Below are positions 9,538 to 18,400 of a DNA stretch of 33,615 nt, one piece after another; position 1 is the stretch's first letter; each line of letters starts with the position of its first letter. The DNA lies in NCBI RefSeq assembly GCF_014699075.1, contig NZ_JACXAB010000043.1:1-33615 (forward strand). Reading direction: 5' to 3'. The notes below the pieces were generated by a model. The model did no database searches and had not been told where the DNA came from. It saw nothing but the letters and a program-made list of their open reading frames with translations. The DNA comes from Microvirga sp. (GTDB lineage: Bacteria > Pseudomonadota > Alphaproteobacteria > Rhizobiales > Beijerinckiaceae). Both the position numbers and the translations under genes were made by a program.

Positions 9538-10356
9538 TCATTCTGGGCTTGTTACCAGCAACCGTTTCAGCTTGGAGGTGCCGCGTTGGAACAGGCGTCT
9601 GGCCGTACTGAGACTTTGATCGACGGGCATCATAATACCCTTAACCTTCTCGTCAGGCCGAGCCTTGAAGATCGTGCTGTGGGCGTAGCCAGGATAGTGC
9701 GCAGGAGCCTCCTTTGTGTAATAGTACGCGGCAAAGGACTTTCGCGCCTGACCATCGGGGCACTTCACGGCTCTGACGCCATGGAAACTCACCTCATTAG
9801 TCTCAAACACAACGCATCGATTGAAGGTTGGCAGGAATTTTTGGTGGCAGACCTTTACGTCCTCATCCCAAAGCTCAAACTCGCCGCCCCACTGCTCTTT
9901 CCATTCCGGATTGAGATAGATTAGAATGTTGAGACGGCGGTATAGTTGCCGCTCGGGAATTGCATTAAAGTCCAGATGGACATCTAAGTGTCCCCGGGCG
10001 CCGGTGGCATGTAATCCGCCACCCGCCAGTTCCCTGTCAGGCAAGAGACGAGGGATATCGGTTACATATTCTAGAAGTTCCAGAAATTCACGACCGTTGA
10101 GAACCTCTTCCAAATCTTTAAGAGGCTTTGGAAACAGCTCAGAATCCGTGATTTGAAACTTACCTTTCTCGTTAAGGTTCGTATGTGTCACGCCAAGGCT
10201 TTTAACTTTGTCAAAGGTCGGGAAAGCCGCGGCACATTGCTCGGCAAAATCCTGGCGCAGGAAATTGTCTATCTTGAACCACGGTACAGGTACTCCGCCG
10301 AGGAACTTCTTTCTTAGATCATCCCGATCTATAACGTTGATTAGCTCAAAGGACAT
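9538..10356 (-). CDS. 2-oxoglutarate/Fe(II)-dependent oxygenase (prolyl-4-hydroxylase-like)
   Basis: The product is 272 aa. The iron triad reads as His127-x-Asp129 in DVHLDFN and a distal His192 in VSFHGV, with Arg205 in ARKSFAAYYY as the likely 2-oxoglutarate-binding residue. Between them GGEFELWDEDV and FNRCVVFETN are typical of the double-stranded beta-helix of this superfamily. Such enzymes hydroxylate C-H bonds of small molecules, sugars or peptide side chains using O2 and 2-oxoglutarate. Related proteins are common in bacterial surface-polysaccharide clusters. Here it could tailor the glycan or the acyl product of the upstream megasynthases. It is preceded by a 320-bp non-coding gap with a palindrome, so it may start a sub-operon. 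Confidence 0.85.
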   Translation of the reverse strand: MSFELINVIDRDDLRKKFLGGVPVPWFKIDNFLRQDFAEQCAAAFPTFDKVKSLGVTHTNLNEKGKFQITDSELFPKPLKDLEEVLNGREFLELLEYVTDIPRLLPDRELAGGGLHATGARGHLDVHLDFNAIPERQLYRRLNILIYLNPEWKEQWGGEFELWDEDVKVCHQKFLPTFNRCVVFETNEVSFHGVRAVKCPDGQARKSFAAYYYTKEAPAHYPGYAHSTIFKARPDEKVKGIMMPVDQSLSTARRLFQRGTSKLKRLLVTSPE

Positions 10357-10678
10357 GTCAAACCCCGCTTCTATTCTGGCACCCAGTTTATATCAATCTG
10401 TCTCCGTCAGCCGCAGCCAATCCGAGGTATTTCCTTATTTACCTGAGCTGCAGTTCTCATCATCATTTCTCCTTTCACTGCAGTGAGAAATAGCTGACCT
10501 GTGATAGCACTTGCATGCTGCGACCATTGATCGGATGCGTGCCTCACGCAAATTCGACATCGCAGCAATAACGCTGCAGGCTACTTGATCTTTTCGTGTA
10601 TCTTTCGCTCAGCGCGCTGCGCTGCACAGGCATATCTGGCGCAGGTCCATCGTCCGGCATCGCATCACCAGTCGTCCT
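10357..10678. promoter_or_regulatory. Non-coding gap with a perfect 12-bp palindrome
   Basis: This gap separates the BY-kinase-like gene from the oxygenase gene. It contains TCACTGCAGTGA at 10475-10486, a perfect palindrome embedded in a slightly longer dyad (TTTCACTG/CAGTGAGAAA). The position, about 120 bp upstream of the oxygenase start, suits an operator for a dimeric regulator or a short hairpin ending the upstream transcript. No protein-coding frame in the gap looks real. Confidence 0.35.
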
Positions 10679-11506
10679 TCATGGCGAACCGGTCGCCTCC
10701 CGATCCTTATTGAGAACGATCCGAAGAATGTTTGTTGCCTCGAGGCATTCCTTGCAGCGCTCCAGCTCCGATGCGGTCGAGCGGCCGACCGCCAGAACCA
10801 GCAAGGCGCAATCAATCGCCGGTATGAGAGACATTACATCCGAGGAAGACAGGAGCGGCGGCATGTCGAGGATGATGAGCGGGTTCCCCGGCTCAAGTCG
10901 CAACAGCCCAATCAGGTTCGTGATCTGAGCTGCTTTCGTAGGGTCCAGCGGTCCATCAGCTTGGATCAAGCTGGGGATCACGACGAGATTCCGACCAGCG
11001 ATATCCGCTCTGACGCTCACGTCACCGAGGCACGCCCTTCCCTCCAGGTAATCATTCAAACTGGCAGAGGTATGAACTCCTAAGCAGGTGGCAGGACCAG
11101 AATCGTCAGCATTCAGGCCGACTAGCAGCACATTCCGATCGCTCTGTCCCGCGGCACTGAGCGCCAGGTTGGCGGCAGTAACAGTCACGCCGCATTCGGA
11201 TGTGGGGGAAGTTACCGCCAAGACTTGCCAGCTCTCCTCATCCATATCGCGTACGATCTGGTTTCTCATCACGCGGAAATGCAGCGAGCGCTCATCCGCG
11301 CCGTCGAACGATATGATCCGGTTTTTCTCTAAGTGCGTGCGATTGAGAGGGACAAAGGGGGCAGCTCCGAGAACTCCGATCGGCTGATCCTGCCGCCGGC
11401 TCGTTTGCGTGGATGCGCTCGTCAACAGTAGCTGCCTGACTCCTTGCCCAGCCTCACCAGCACTATCTGGCCCTGTCCAATGGATAGCCTCTTTACGCTG
11501 CGTCAT
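10679..11506 (-). CDS. Degenerate CpsD/BY-kinase-like ATPase
   Basis: The product is 275 aa and aligns by eye with the cytoplasmic ATPase domain of bacterial tyrosine kinases and MinD-like proteins from polysaccharide loci: SLHFRVMRNQI (typical EAFRxLRTNI helix), VTSPTSECGVTVTAANLA (P-loop region), VLLVGLNADD (Walker A' region) and PLIILDMPPLL (Walker B). Two key features are changed. The Walker A Lys is Val107 in ECGVTVTA, and the Walker A' Asp is lost in LLVGLN. The C-terminus (LRIVLNKDREATGSP) has no tyrosine cluster. The enzyme is therefore probably not an active autokinase. It may still partner the adjacent Wzz-like protein as a structural regulator of chain length. It follows the Wzz gene by 56 bp. 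Confidence 0.75.
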   Translation of the reverse strand: MTQRKEAIHWTGPDSAGEAGQGVRQLLLTSASTQTSRRQDQPIGVLGAAPFVPLNRTHLEKNRIISFDGADERSLHFRVMRNQIVRDMDEESWQVLAVTSPTSECGVTVTAANLALSAAGQSDRNVLLVGLNADDSGPATCLGVHTSASLNDYLEGRACLGDVSVRADIAGRNLVVIPSLIQADGPLDPTKAAQITNLIGLLRLEPGNPLIILDMPPLLSSSDVMSLIPAIDCALLVLAVGRSTASELERCKECLEATNILRIVLNKDREATGSP

Positions 11507-11562
11507 ATGTCTAACCTAAATGTGAGTGAGCACTCGATGTCAGTTCGCTTACGGCCAAGGGA

Positions 11563-13143
11563 CTATCGATAAATCGCCTCCAGTCGCTCCAAAGCCTGCT
11601 CGGCCGGCAGGATATACATGTGCACCCCAACGAGACCGGTTAATGTGAGAGCGCATACGGATGCGACGCCGAAGACGACATTCGCTTTGCGCTTACGTCG
11701 CTCTTGATGTGTGGTGATATATGGAATGCAGGCGATCGGGATCTCGCCTGCTATGGCCCGGATCTCCGCCGAGTTGCGGATCGTGCGGTCGAGCAGGTCA
11801 ATGGCCAGAAGGGTTCCTAGACCAGAGGCACCTGCGACGCCTAGCACAAGAATCATGTACTTCATGAGGTTCGGCTTGACGGGAAAGTCCGGAACAACCG
11901 GCGGCTCGATCAACCTGATCGGCTTAGCACGCTCATCCTTCTCCAGCCGCTCCATGAGCTCGGCCGCGGCTAAGCGGGCGGTGAGTTCGTCAAGACTCCT
12001 CCGGACAGCCTCTCTCTGGCCCTGCAGCGTTCTCAGAACTGCCTCGACCTCTGGAGCCTGGGTGATGCCGCGCTCCAATGTGTTTATCGTTCTCGATATT
12101 TCTTCACGGCGCTGAGATAGGAACGACCGTCGTGTATCGAGCATCTTAATTCTCTCGGCGACCAGCCGCAGATCGGGTGGCAAGCTCGACGGGTCGACCT
12201 GTCCTCCTGCGTTGATCTCCGACAGAGCCGCTTGAATCTGCTCCTCCAGCAGCGCAATCTGCTGCTTCAGGGTTCTGATCTCCGGATGTGTATCCGAATA
12301 CAGGGATGCTTTCCCGGCGAGTTCCTCTCTCAAGGTTTGCAACCTGCCGCCCGCCCCTTGGTTTTCACCTGCAGCCCCCCAGGCAGAAGCCTTCAGGCGA
12401 AGCTCGAAGTCGAGCAAGCGCCTCTCCTCGTCGAGCGCCCGTATAGAGGCATCGTTCTCGCTCAGCTCGGTTCTTTTGGCTTCTATCTGAGTTAGTTGGA
12501 AATCCAGACGCCCGGGCAAGACACCGATGTTCTTCCGGGTAAAATCGGATACTTGCGCTTCGATGGCCTCGATTTCGTTACTCAGGCGTTTGACTTCGCG
12601 CCCTAGGAGCTGCACGGCGTCGGAGGCTTTTCCGACTCTTGTCTGAACATCTGCCTCCAGGAGGGCTGTCACAACTTTGTCAACGACACCAGCCGCGACG
12701 TCAGGATCCTCATAGTCGAAGGCAACAGTGAAAAAGAACGTCGGGCTATTCATCGGACGCGCGCCTGGCCCTACTGAAATCCGCTCTACCTTTAAACGCT
12801 CTCGCATTAAGTCGGCAATTTCGGCCTGGGATTTAGTGCGACGCAAAGCCGGGAATAAATCGAAATCCTCGGCGAGCCGGGCGAGATTTGCCCGTGTCAA
12901 TGCCCGTTGCTCGGCCAACTGCAAGGCCTCGCCAGGATTTGCGGAATTGGAAGACTCGCCGCTGGTGGGTATACGTTGCGGCTCCACGATCATGGCCGCC
13001 TCGGCCCGATAGATCCTGTTAAGAGACAGCACGACCATCGTTCCGGAGACGGCGACCAGCAGCGCCGGGATCAGCAAGAACAGGAATTTTCTCTTCAATA
13101 AGCCCAGGTAGTACTGCAAGCCTCTGCTGTTGACCTGTTCCAT
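11563..13143 (-). CDS. Wzz/GumC-like polysaccharide chain-length determinant
   Basis: The product is 526 aa from the ATG ending at 13143, which has GAGG 6 bases upstream. A GTG 12 bp earlier is possible. A first membrane helix (about residues 22-45, FLLIPALLVAVSGTMVVLSL) is followed by a large periplasmic part rich in coiled coil (about 180-400, with many E/R/L heptads such as LKQQIALLEEQIQAALSEI). A second helix then follows a Pro-rich segment (PPVVPDFPVKPNLMKYMILVL), the signature of the Wzz/GumC family. A third hydrophobic segment lies near the C-terminus. The protein sets polymer length and helps export. The neighbouring ATPase-like protein is its expected cytoplasmic partner, here degenerate. 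Confidence 0.88.
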   Translation of the reverse strand: MEQVNSRGLQYYLGLLKRKFLFLLIPALLVAVSGTMVVLSLNRIYRAEAAMIVEPQRIPTSGESSNSANPGEALQLAEQRALTRANLARLAEDFDLFPALRRTKSQAEIADLMRERLKVERISVGPGARPMNSPTFFFTVAFDYEDPDVAAGVVDKVVTALLEADVQTRVGKASDAVQLLGREVKRLSNEIEAIEAQVSDFTRKNIGVLPGRLDFQLTQIEAKRTELSENDASIRALDEERRLLDFELRLKASAWGAAGENQGAGGRLQTLREELAGKASLYSDTHPEIRTLKQQIALLEEQIQAALSEINAGGQVDPSSLPPDLRLVAERIKMLDTRRSFLSQRREEISRTINTLERGITQAPEVEAVLRTLQGQREAVRRSLDELTARLAAAELMERLEKDERAKPIRLIEPPVVPDFPVKPNLMKYMILVLGVAGASGLGTLLAIDLLDRTIRNSAEIRAIAGEIPIACIPYITTHQERRKRKANVVFGVASVCALTLTGLVGVHMYILPAEQALERLEAIYR

Positions 13144-13310
13144 CCTTTGCCTCACCCTTTTGTTAGGAGGTCGGTACCTCTTGGACGTCGGCGATCATCA
13201 TGAAGAGCCGCAGCGGTTGAGAGAATATTCTCGGCCCGGGACCAATCCGGCTCAATAACTCTTTCGGTCGATTGGTCCTCATTTCGGGTGATGCCGGATC
13301 GGCAGGAGGA

Positions 13311-14327
13311 CTATCCAGGTCTCTTGTACTCGATGAGCCTCTGCGGCCTCTGGAGAAGCCGATAGCGCATCCATGTAAGCTGTCCCTGAAGCTCGGCGAA
13401 TTTTCCGATAATCGAGAGAAGCCCGAAGGCTAGAGCGGTGCGGGTGTCACCTCCGCATCGTGACGCGGTACTTGCTGCCCGCATGACGATAAGTGGGTAG
13501 ACCGACAGGAGTGTCAGGCCCCACAACCCGATTTGACTTACAAGTACGGCCGAGCTTGCCGGAACAGCCACGCACCACAACCAAGGGCGGACTGCCTCAC
13601 GCAGCCAGCGGCGGTGATTTGCTTGAGCGCCCATCACGGTGCCGTTGACGAAGGCCCACCCAGCGCGATTGGTGCGGCGCCACCATTGGCTGAAATGCAC
13701 CATGGCCGCATCGTGGAGCGTCATCTCCGCATCCAATCGCATGATACACCACCCGGCCTTGCGCATCCGGGAGCACAGCTCCGGCTCTTCTCCTGCTATA
13801 AGAGAGCCGTCAAATCCGCCGACGGCGCAAATCGAGCGCACCCGCATCATCGCGTCTCCACCACAGGCATCGGCCTCGCCGACAGGCGTATTCCATTCGA
13901 GATCGCAAAGACGGTTGTACAATGAGGCCTGTGGGTGCCGCTCACGTCGGCGGCCACAGGCGACAGCATACTGATCATTGCGCCACAGGAACCGGGCGGC
14001 GGAGTCGATCCATCCATCGACGACCTCGCAGTCTCCGTCGACAAACTGAACGAACTCGCATGCAGGATTGATCTCCAAGAGGCGCTTGAGTCCTGCATTG
14101 CGAGCTGCCGCGGCAGTAAAGGGCCGGTTCGGATCCAGAATCACCACCTCACAACCGAGGCTTGATGCCAACGCGACGCTCCCATCCGTAGATCCAGAGT
14201 CCACATACACCACTGGGCTTGCGGACGTGATAATCGACTCCAAGCAGCGGCGGAGTCGTTGTCCCTCGTTCCTGCCGATCGCAACGGCACCGACGAGCGG
14301 CGCATCGAAATTCGTTCCACTCACCAT
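13311..14327 (-). CDS. Family-2 glycosyltransferase
   Basis: The product is 338 aa, with AGAGG 6 bases before its ATG. The GT-A core is clear: VGAVAIGRNEGQRLRRCLES (nucleotide-binding strand), VVYVDSGSTDGS near 39-50, the metal-binding DGD at 97-99 in FVQFVDGDCE, and IAGEEPELCSRMRKAGW supplying the catalytic-base region. A hydrophobic C-terminal segment (WLWCVAVPASSAVLVSQIGL) may anchor it to the membrane. Inverting GT2 enzymes of this kind add sugars to lipid-linked intermediates at the cytoplasmic face. It lies 57 bp after another GT2 gene. The sugar is not predictable. Confidence 0.88.
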   Translation of the reverse strand: MVSGTNFDAPLVGAVAIGRNEGQRLRRCLESIITSASPVVYVDSGSTDGSVALASSLGCEVVILDPNRPFTAAAARNAGLKRLLEINPACEFVQFVDGDCEVVDGWIDSAARFLWRNDQYAVACGRRRERHPQASLYNRLCDLEWNTPVGEADACGGDAMMRVRSICAVGGFDGSLIAGEEPELCSRMRKAGWCIMRLDAEMTLHDAAMVHFSQWWRRTNRAGWAFVNGTVMGAQANHRRWLREAVRPWLWCVAVPASSAVLVSQIGLWGLTLLSVYPLIVMRAASTASRCGGDTRTALAFGLLSIIGKFAELQGQLTWMRYRLLQRPQRLIEYKRPG

Positions 14328-14384
14328 CGAGACCTCTTACGAAACCAATGAGAGAGCTCTCCCACCACCAAGCTTGGCGAGCTT

Positions 14385-15422
14385 TCAAGATCCTGCCATC
14401 CGGGCCTTCTGAATGGGTGCCGCTTGCCTGATGAAATCCCCCAGGAGGTTCGGAGGATCATTGTCAGGCTTTTTCTGCAAGGCCTGCCGGATGCGCCACA
14501 GGCTCTGCCCACCTATCCAGGCTAGATCCGCCAGCATCGCATAAGCCCAGCCGTGGTTCTTCACAAAGTAGTGGCGACGTGACGCGAACCAGTAGCCGGG
14601 CCGCCGTCTCGGCCGGGCATTCCTGACGGTAACGCCGGATGACCGACCGACAAGATGGACGACCCTGCTCTCCGGCACATACCAGCATTCCCATCCTGCC
14701 CGGGCGGAACGAAGGCAGAGATCGGTTTCCTCGTAGTACATGAAATAAGAGTCATCGAGCATCCCGACTGCGTCGAGCACCTCGGAGCGGATCAGCATGC
14801 TGGCTCCCGAAACCCAGTCCGTTCTGGTGACTCGATCCGGAATGGGAGGGGCCACGCACCAGTGCTTTAGTAGCGTGGAGACGATGCCCAGACGCAGGGT
14901 CGATTCCAACTCTCCGAGCGCCGAATGGAAACGGAAGGCCGAGTGCTGAGGCGTTTCATCCGGATCCTCGAGGCGACTGCCGGCAACGCCCATCTCCGGA
15001 CGCGCCTCCATGAACCCGAGGAGGTTCGATAGCGCATTCGGCCGCACGATCGTATCGGGATTCAAGAGCCAGAAGAAGCGTGGTTCTCCGAACCGTGACA
15101 GGACAGCCTCGATCCCTCGGTTGTTCGCGTAGGCAAATCCTCCGTTAACGTCCAGGGGCAGGAGAGTGACCCAGTCTGCCCATCCGTTCTGCGCTATCGC
15201 CGACCCGATGAGCGAGACCGAATTGTCGTTCGATCCGCCGTCAACCACGACAACCTGCGATCCCCTTGGGATATCACCAGACGCTTCCAACGACTTGAGG
15301 CAATCGATCGTGAGATCCGCAGTTCGATAGTTCACGATGACGACAGCAACCTGCATGGCCTTGCCGGCCTCTCCGCGACTTAAGGAGCGGAACGACACAG
15401 TTTGAGCTTGCGTCTCGGTCAT
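14385..15422 (-). CDS. Family-2 glycosyltransferase, rhamnosyltransferase-like
   Basis: The product is 345 aa. Its ATG overlaps the stop codon of the upstream PKS gene (ATGA), and GGAG lies in the PKS tail, so translation is probably coupled. A shorter start at Met23 (MQVAVVIVNYRT) would also fit the domain boundary. The core has VAVVIVNYRTADLTIDCLKS, VVVVDGGSNDNS, a FFWLLNPDT metal-binding region (Asp123) and DDSYFMYYEETDLCLR with the catalytic acidic pair. This arrangement is typical of the WbbL/RfbF-like branch that often transfers rhamnose. Being the first glycosyltransferase after the megasynthases, it ties the NRPS-PKS to glycan assembly. Confidence 0.88.
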   Translation of the reverse strand: MTETQAQTVSFRSLSRGEAGKAMQVAVVIVNYRTADLTIDCLKSLEASGDIPRGSQVVVVDGGSNDNSVSLIGSAIAQNGWADWVTLLPLDVNGGFAYANNRGIEAVLSRFGEPRFFWLLNPDTIVRPNALSNLLGFMEARPEMGVAGSRLEDPDETPQHSAFRFHSALGELESTLRLGIVSTLLKHWCVAPPIPDRVTRTDWVSGASMLIRSEVLDAVGMLDDSYFMYYEETDLCLRSARAGWECWYVPESRVVHLVGRSSGVTVRNARPRRRPGYWFASRRHYFVKNHGWAYAMLADLAWIGGQSLWRIRQALQKKPDNDPPNLLGDFIRQAAPIQKARMAGS

Positions 15423-18400
15423 ACCTGCTGCTCCGACTCGATTCTACGGTTGTCGGCTGCCGCTTTCCCAGCCTGCAGAGACAGCAGCTGGATATCCCCT
15501 GTGTCCTGACCCTCCACACTATGACGGCACGGGAGCTGGGGGATCACAATGGGCTCGAGGATTGTGGAGCGGATAGGATCCCCATTCTTGGGGCCAAACC
15601 AGGACCCTGAGCTGGCCCGTTCCGCATGATCGATGACTGTTTGCATCTTCGCAGCCAGAACTCTCACATTCGGCTCCAACACCATGCTGTCGTGATCACC
15701 CGGGACCTCGGAAACAATGACCGCCCTGCAGAACCGATCCCACCCATTATCCTCATAGATGAACCGCCGCTGCACGTCGATCTGACGACCGGGACCGAAG
15801 ACGTGAGCAGGCTTCAGTTTGGGGCGGAAGAGCGTGATTGCGCCGTCGTACGGCTTCAACTCGTATCGCGCCAGAGCACGATGGAATGCTGCCCCAATGG
15901 CGGCGGAGTGGAGCGCTCCCTGCTCGAGAACGCCTGGGCCGTTCTTCTCCTGTGCCAGATGGCGCTGCCAGGCTGCGCGTCCCTTGACCGCCTCCACCAG
16001 ATGGCGCGGCCCAGATCGCCTCAGGCTCTGCATGTGCATCACGATCTTGTCCTTTCGCGTCAACTGCTCCGACCGTGGCAAAGGTGTGTCCAGCATGACG
16101 AGAAGGTCCACCTCCTCGCCCTCCTGCTTGAGCTGCCGCGCGATTTCCAGCGCGGCTATGCCGCCGCCCGAGAAGCCGCCGAGACTGTACGGGCCGCGGG
16201 GCTGAACGAGGCGGATCTCCTTAAGATAGTCCTGGGCCATTTCCTCGAACGTTTCATGGGGCTCATCATCGCCATAAACCCCGCGCGCTTGAAGTCCGTA
16301 GAACGGACGGTCCGCTCCAATCTGATGCGCGAGATGACGCAGGTTGAGAACGTTACCGAACATTCCTGCTACCAGGAAAAACGGACGCCGCGACCTGCCT
16401 TCTCCCGAATGCATGGCAACAAGATGCCGATAGCGCGGCTGGTTGCTGACGGTGGTGGCGCCGCCGTCATCGCGCTCATCATCTTTGGGCATTGTAGCGC
16501 GGATCAGGTTTGCGCAAGCCTCGATCGTTGGAGCCTCGAACAGCACGGAAATCGGAAACTCGATCGAGAACACGCGCTTGACCTTCGCGAACAAGCGGAC
16601 CGCTATCAGGCTGTGTCCTCCAAGATTGAAGAAGTTGTCCAGCGCCCCAACCCTGCTGACGCCAAGAAGCTCGCACCAGAGTTCGGCCAGGGTCGCCTCG
16701 ATCTCGTCGCGAGGCTCGACGTAGTTCGCGTCAAGCTCGGGCCTGGCAAACGAGGCGCCTGGAGAAGCAGCAGAGGACGGCTGCGAGAGGCTGGAGGATG
16801 CATCGGCTTGACCAACGAGAGCGGCCAGGTCCATCGAGCTGACGTAAACCTGAGCCCCTTGATATCCCGCAATCGCACGCACGAAGGCACGCCTGCCCTC
16901 CTCGGCCGCAATTCCTTGCGACAGGTTCTGTTGGAAGGTCAGCTCAGATTGGGACAGCGCACGCTCCAGGGAAGGATCGTGGTCGAGATCCACGTCCCCC
17001 GCCTCCGTCAGCGGCTCATGGCTGATGTCCAAAGCGGCATCGAGACGCTTGATGGTAAATCGTTCGACGTTCACGAACACGTTGCCTAGCTGGTCCGTGA
17101 TCGTGACATCGAACTGCGCGAAACCCGCAGCCTCGGTGCTGCCTTCTCGTACGGAGATCACCGAGCAGATTTCCGAGGGCAATGCCCCCAGCACGCGGAT
17201 GGAATGGTAGCTCACGGGCACCCACAAGGAATTGCCGGTGTATCCCGTGATCAGATCCATGGCGAAGCCGGTGGCGAGGTCCATCATGGCTGGATGGAGT
17301 CCGAAATCCTCAAGATCATCGGCGAAACGATCCGCCAGCTTCAGATGGGCGATGGCCCTGCCTTCTGAGGCCGCCACGCGCTCGACTACACTCCAGCGCG
17401 GTCCGAACCGCAGGTGGTTCTGCTGCTTTGTGATGACCGGCAGGCGGCGGGTCGACTCACGTTCAATGGCAGCAAGATCGATGGGAGCGATCGGAGATTG
17501 CTCGTGCAGGATCAGCTCGGCTTGCCCGACTCGCCTCCAACCCGTTAGACTTGCTGCGCCTGCGCTGAGCGTAGGATCGAGATTGACCCGGATGGCAACT
17601 TCGAACGAGTAGCCTTCAACCGTGGGCGTGAGTTTGACCCGGATATCCTTGCCGCCTTCGTCGACAGCGAGCGGCCGGAAGAACAGCAGATCCTGGATCT
17701 CGAAGGGCCTGGAGAGACCGATCTCACGCAGAGCCGCAGCCGCGAGCTCAGGATAGCCTGAGCCCGGCAGAAGAGCGTCACCCTGGGCCGTCCGATGCTC
17801 GGCCAGATACCAGCGGTCGGCAGCCGTCCACCTCGCCTCCAATGTGGTCACCCCCTTGCCGTCGGTCGTCACCCGATCGAAGAAGGGATGACTTGCGGGC
17901 TTCGCGTCGGCATCGGGACTGTTCCGAAGCATCTTGGCCGCACTGCGGGCCGCCATGCCGACCTCGCTCCAAACACCCCAGTCAATGGCGATGGTCTTGC
18001 CGCGCTTTTGGCGAGAGCGTGCCTCCGCGAAAGCATTCAGGAATGCATTTGCGGCTACATAATCCACCTGACCGACAGGAGCCGTGACGGTGCTCGTCGA
18101 TGAGAACACAACGAACATATCGAGATCGTCATCCTTGAGGACTTCGTCCAGGACGAGGGTGCCGTACACCTTCGGCGCAAGGACCTCCTCGATATCCGAT
18201 TGGGACTTCGTGGCCAGCAGATCATCACGGATGACACCGGCCGCATGAACCAGTCCATTGATCGAGCCGTAGCGCTGCCGCACGACCTGCACCGCAGAGC
18301 GCATGCTTTCGATGTTTGTGACATCCGCCTGCAGAATGAGAACCTCCGCCCCCAAAGCCTCGATCTGCTCAATCTGCGCGATGGTACGGGACAAGTGATG

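Noticed and set aside
15626..17089. 487-codon open frame on the plus strand opposite the PKS
   Set aside because: It is antisense to conserved ACP and TE coding sequence in a GC-rich gene, where long shadow frames are expected; it has no recognisable domain.
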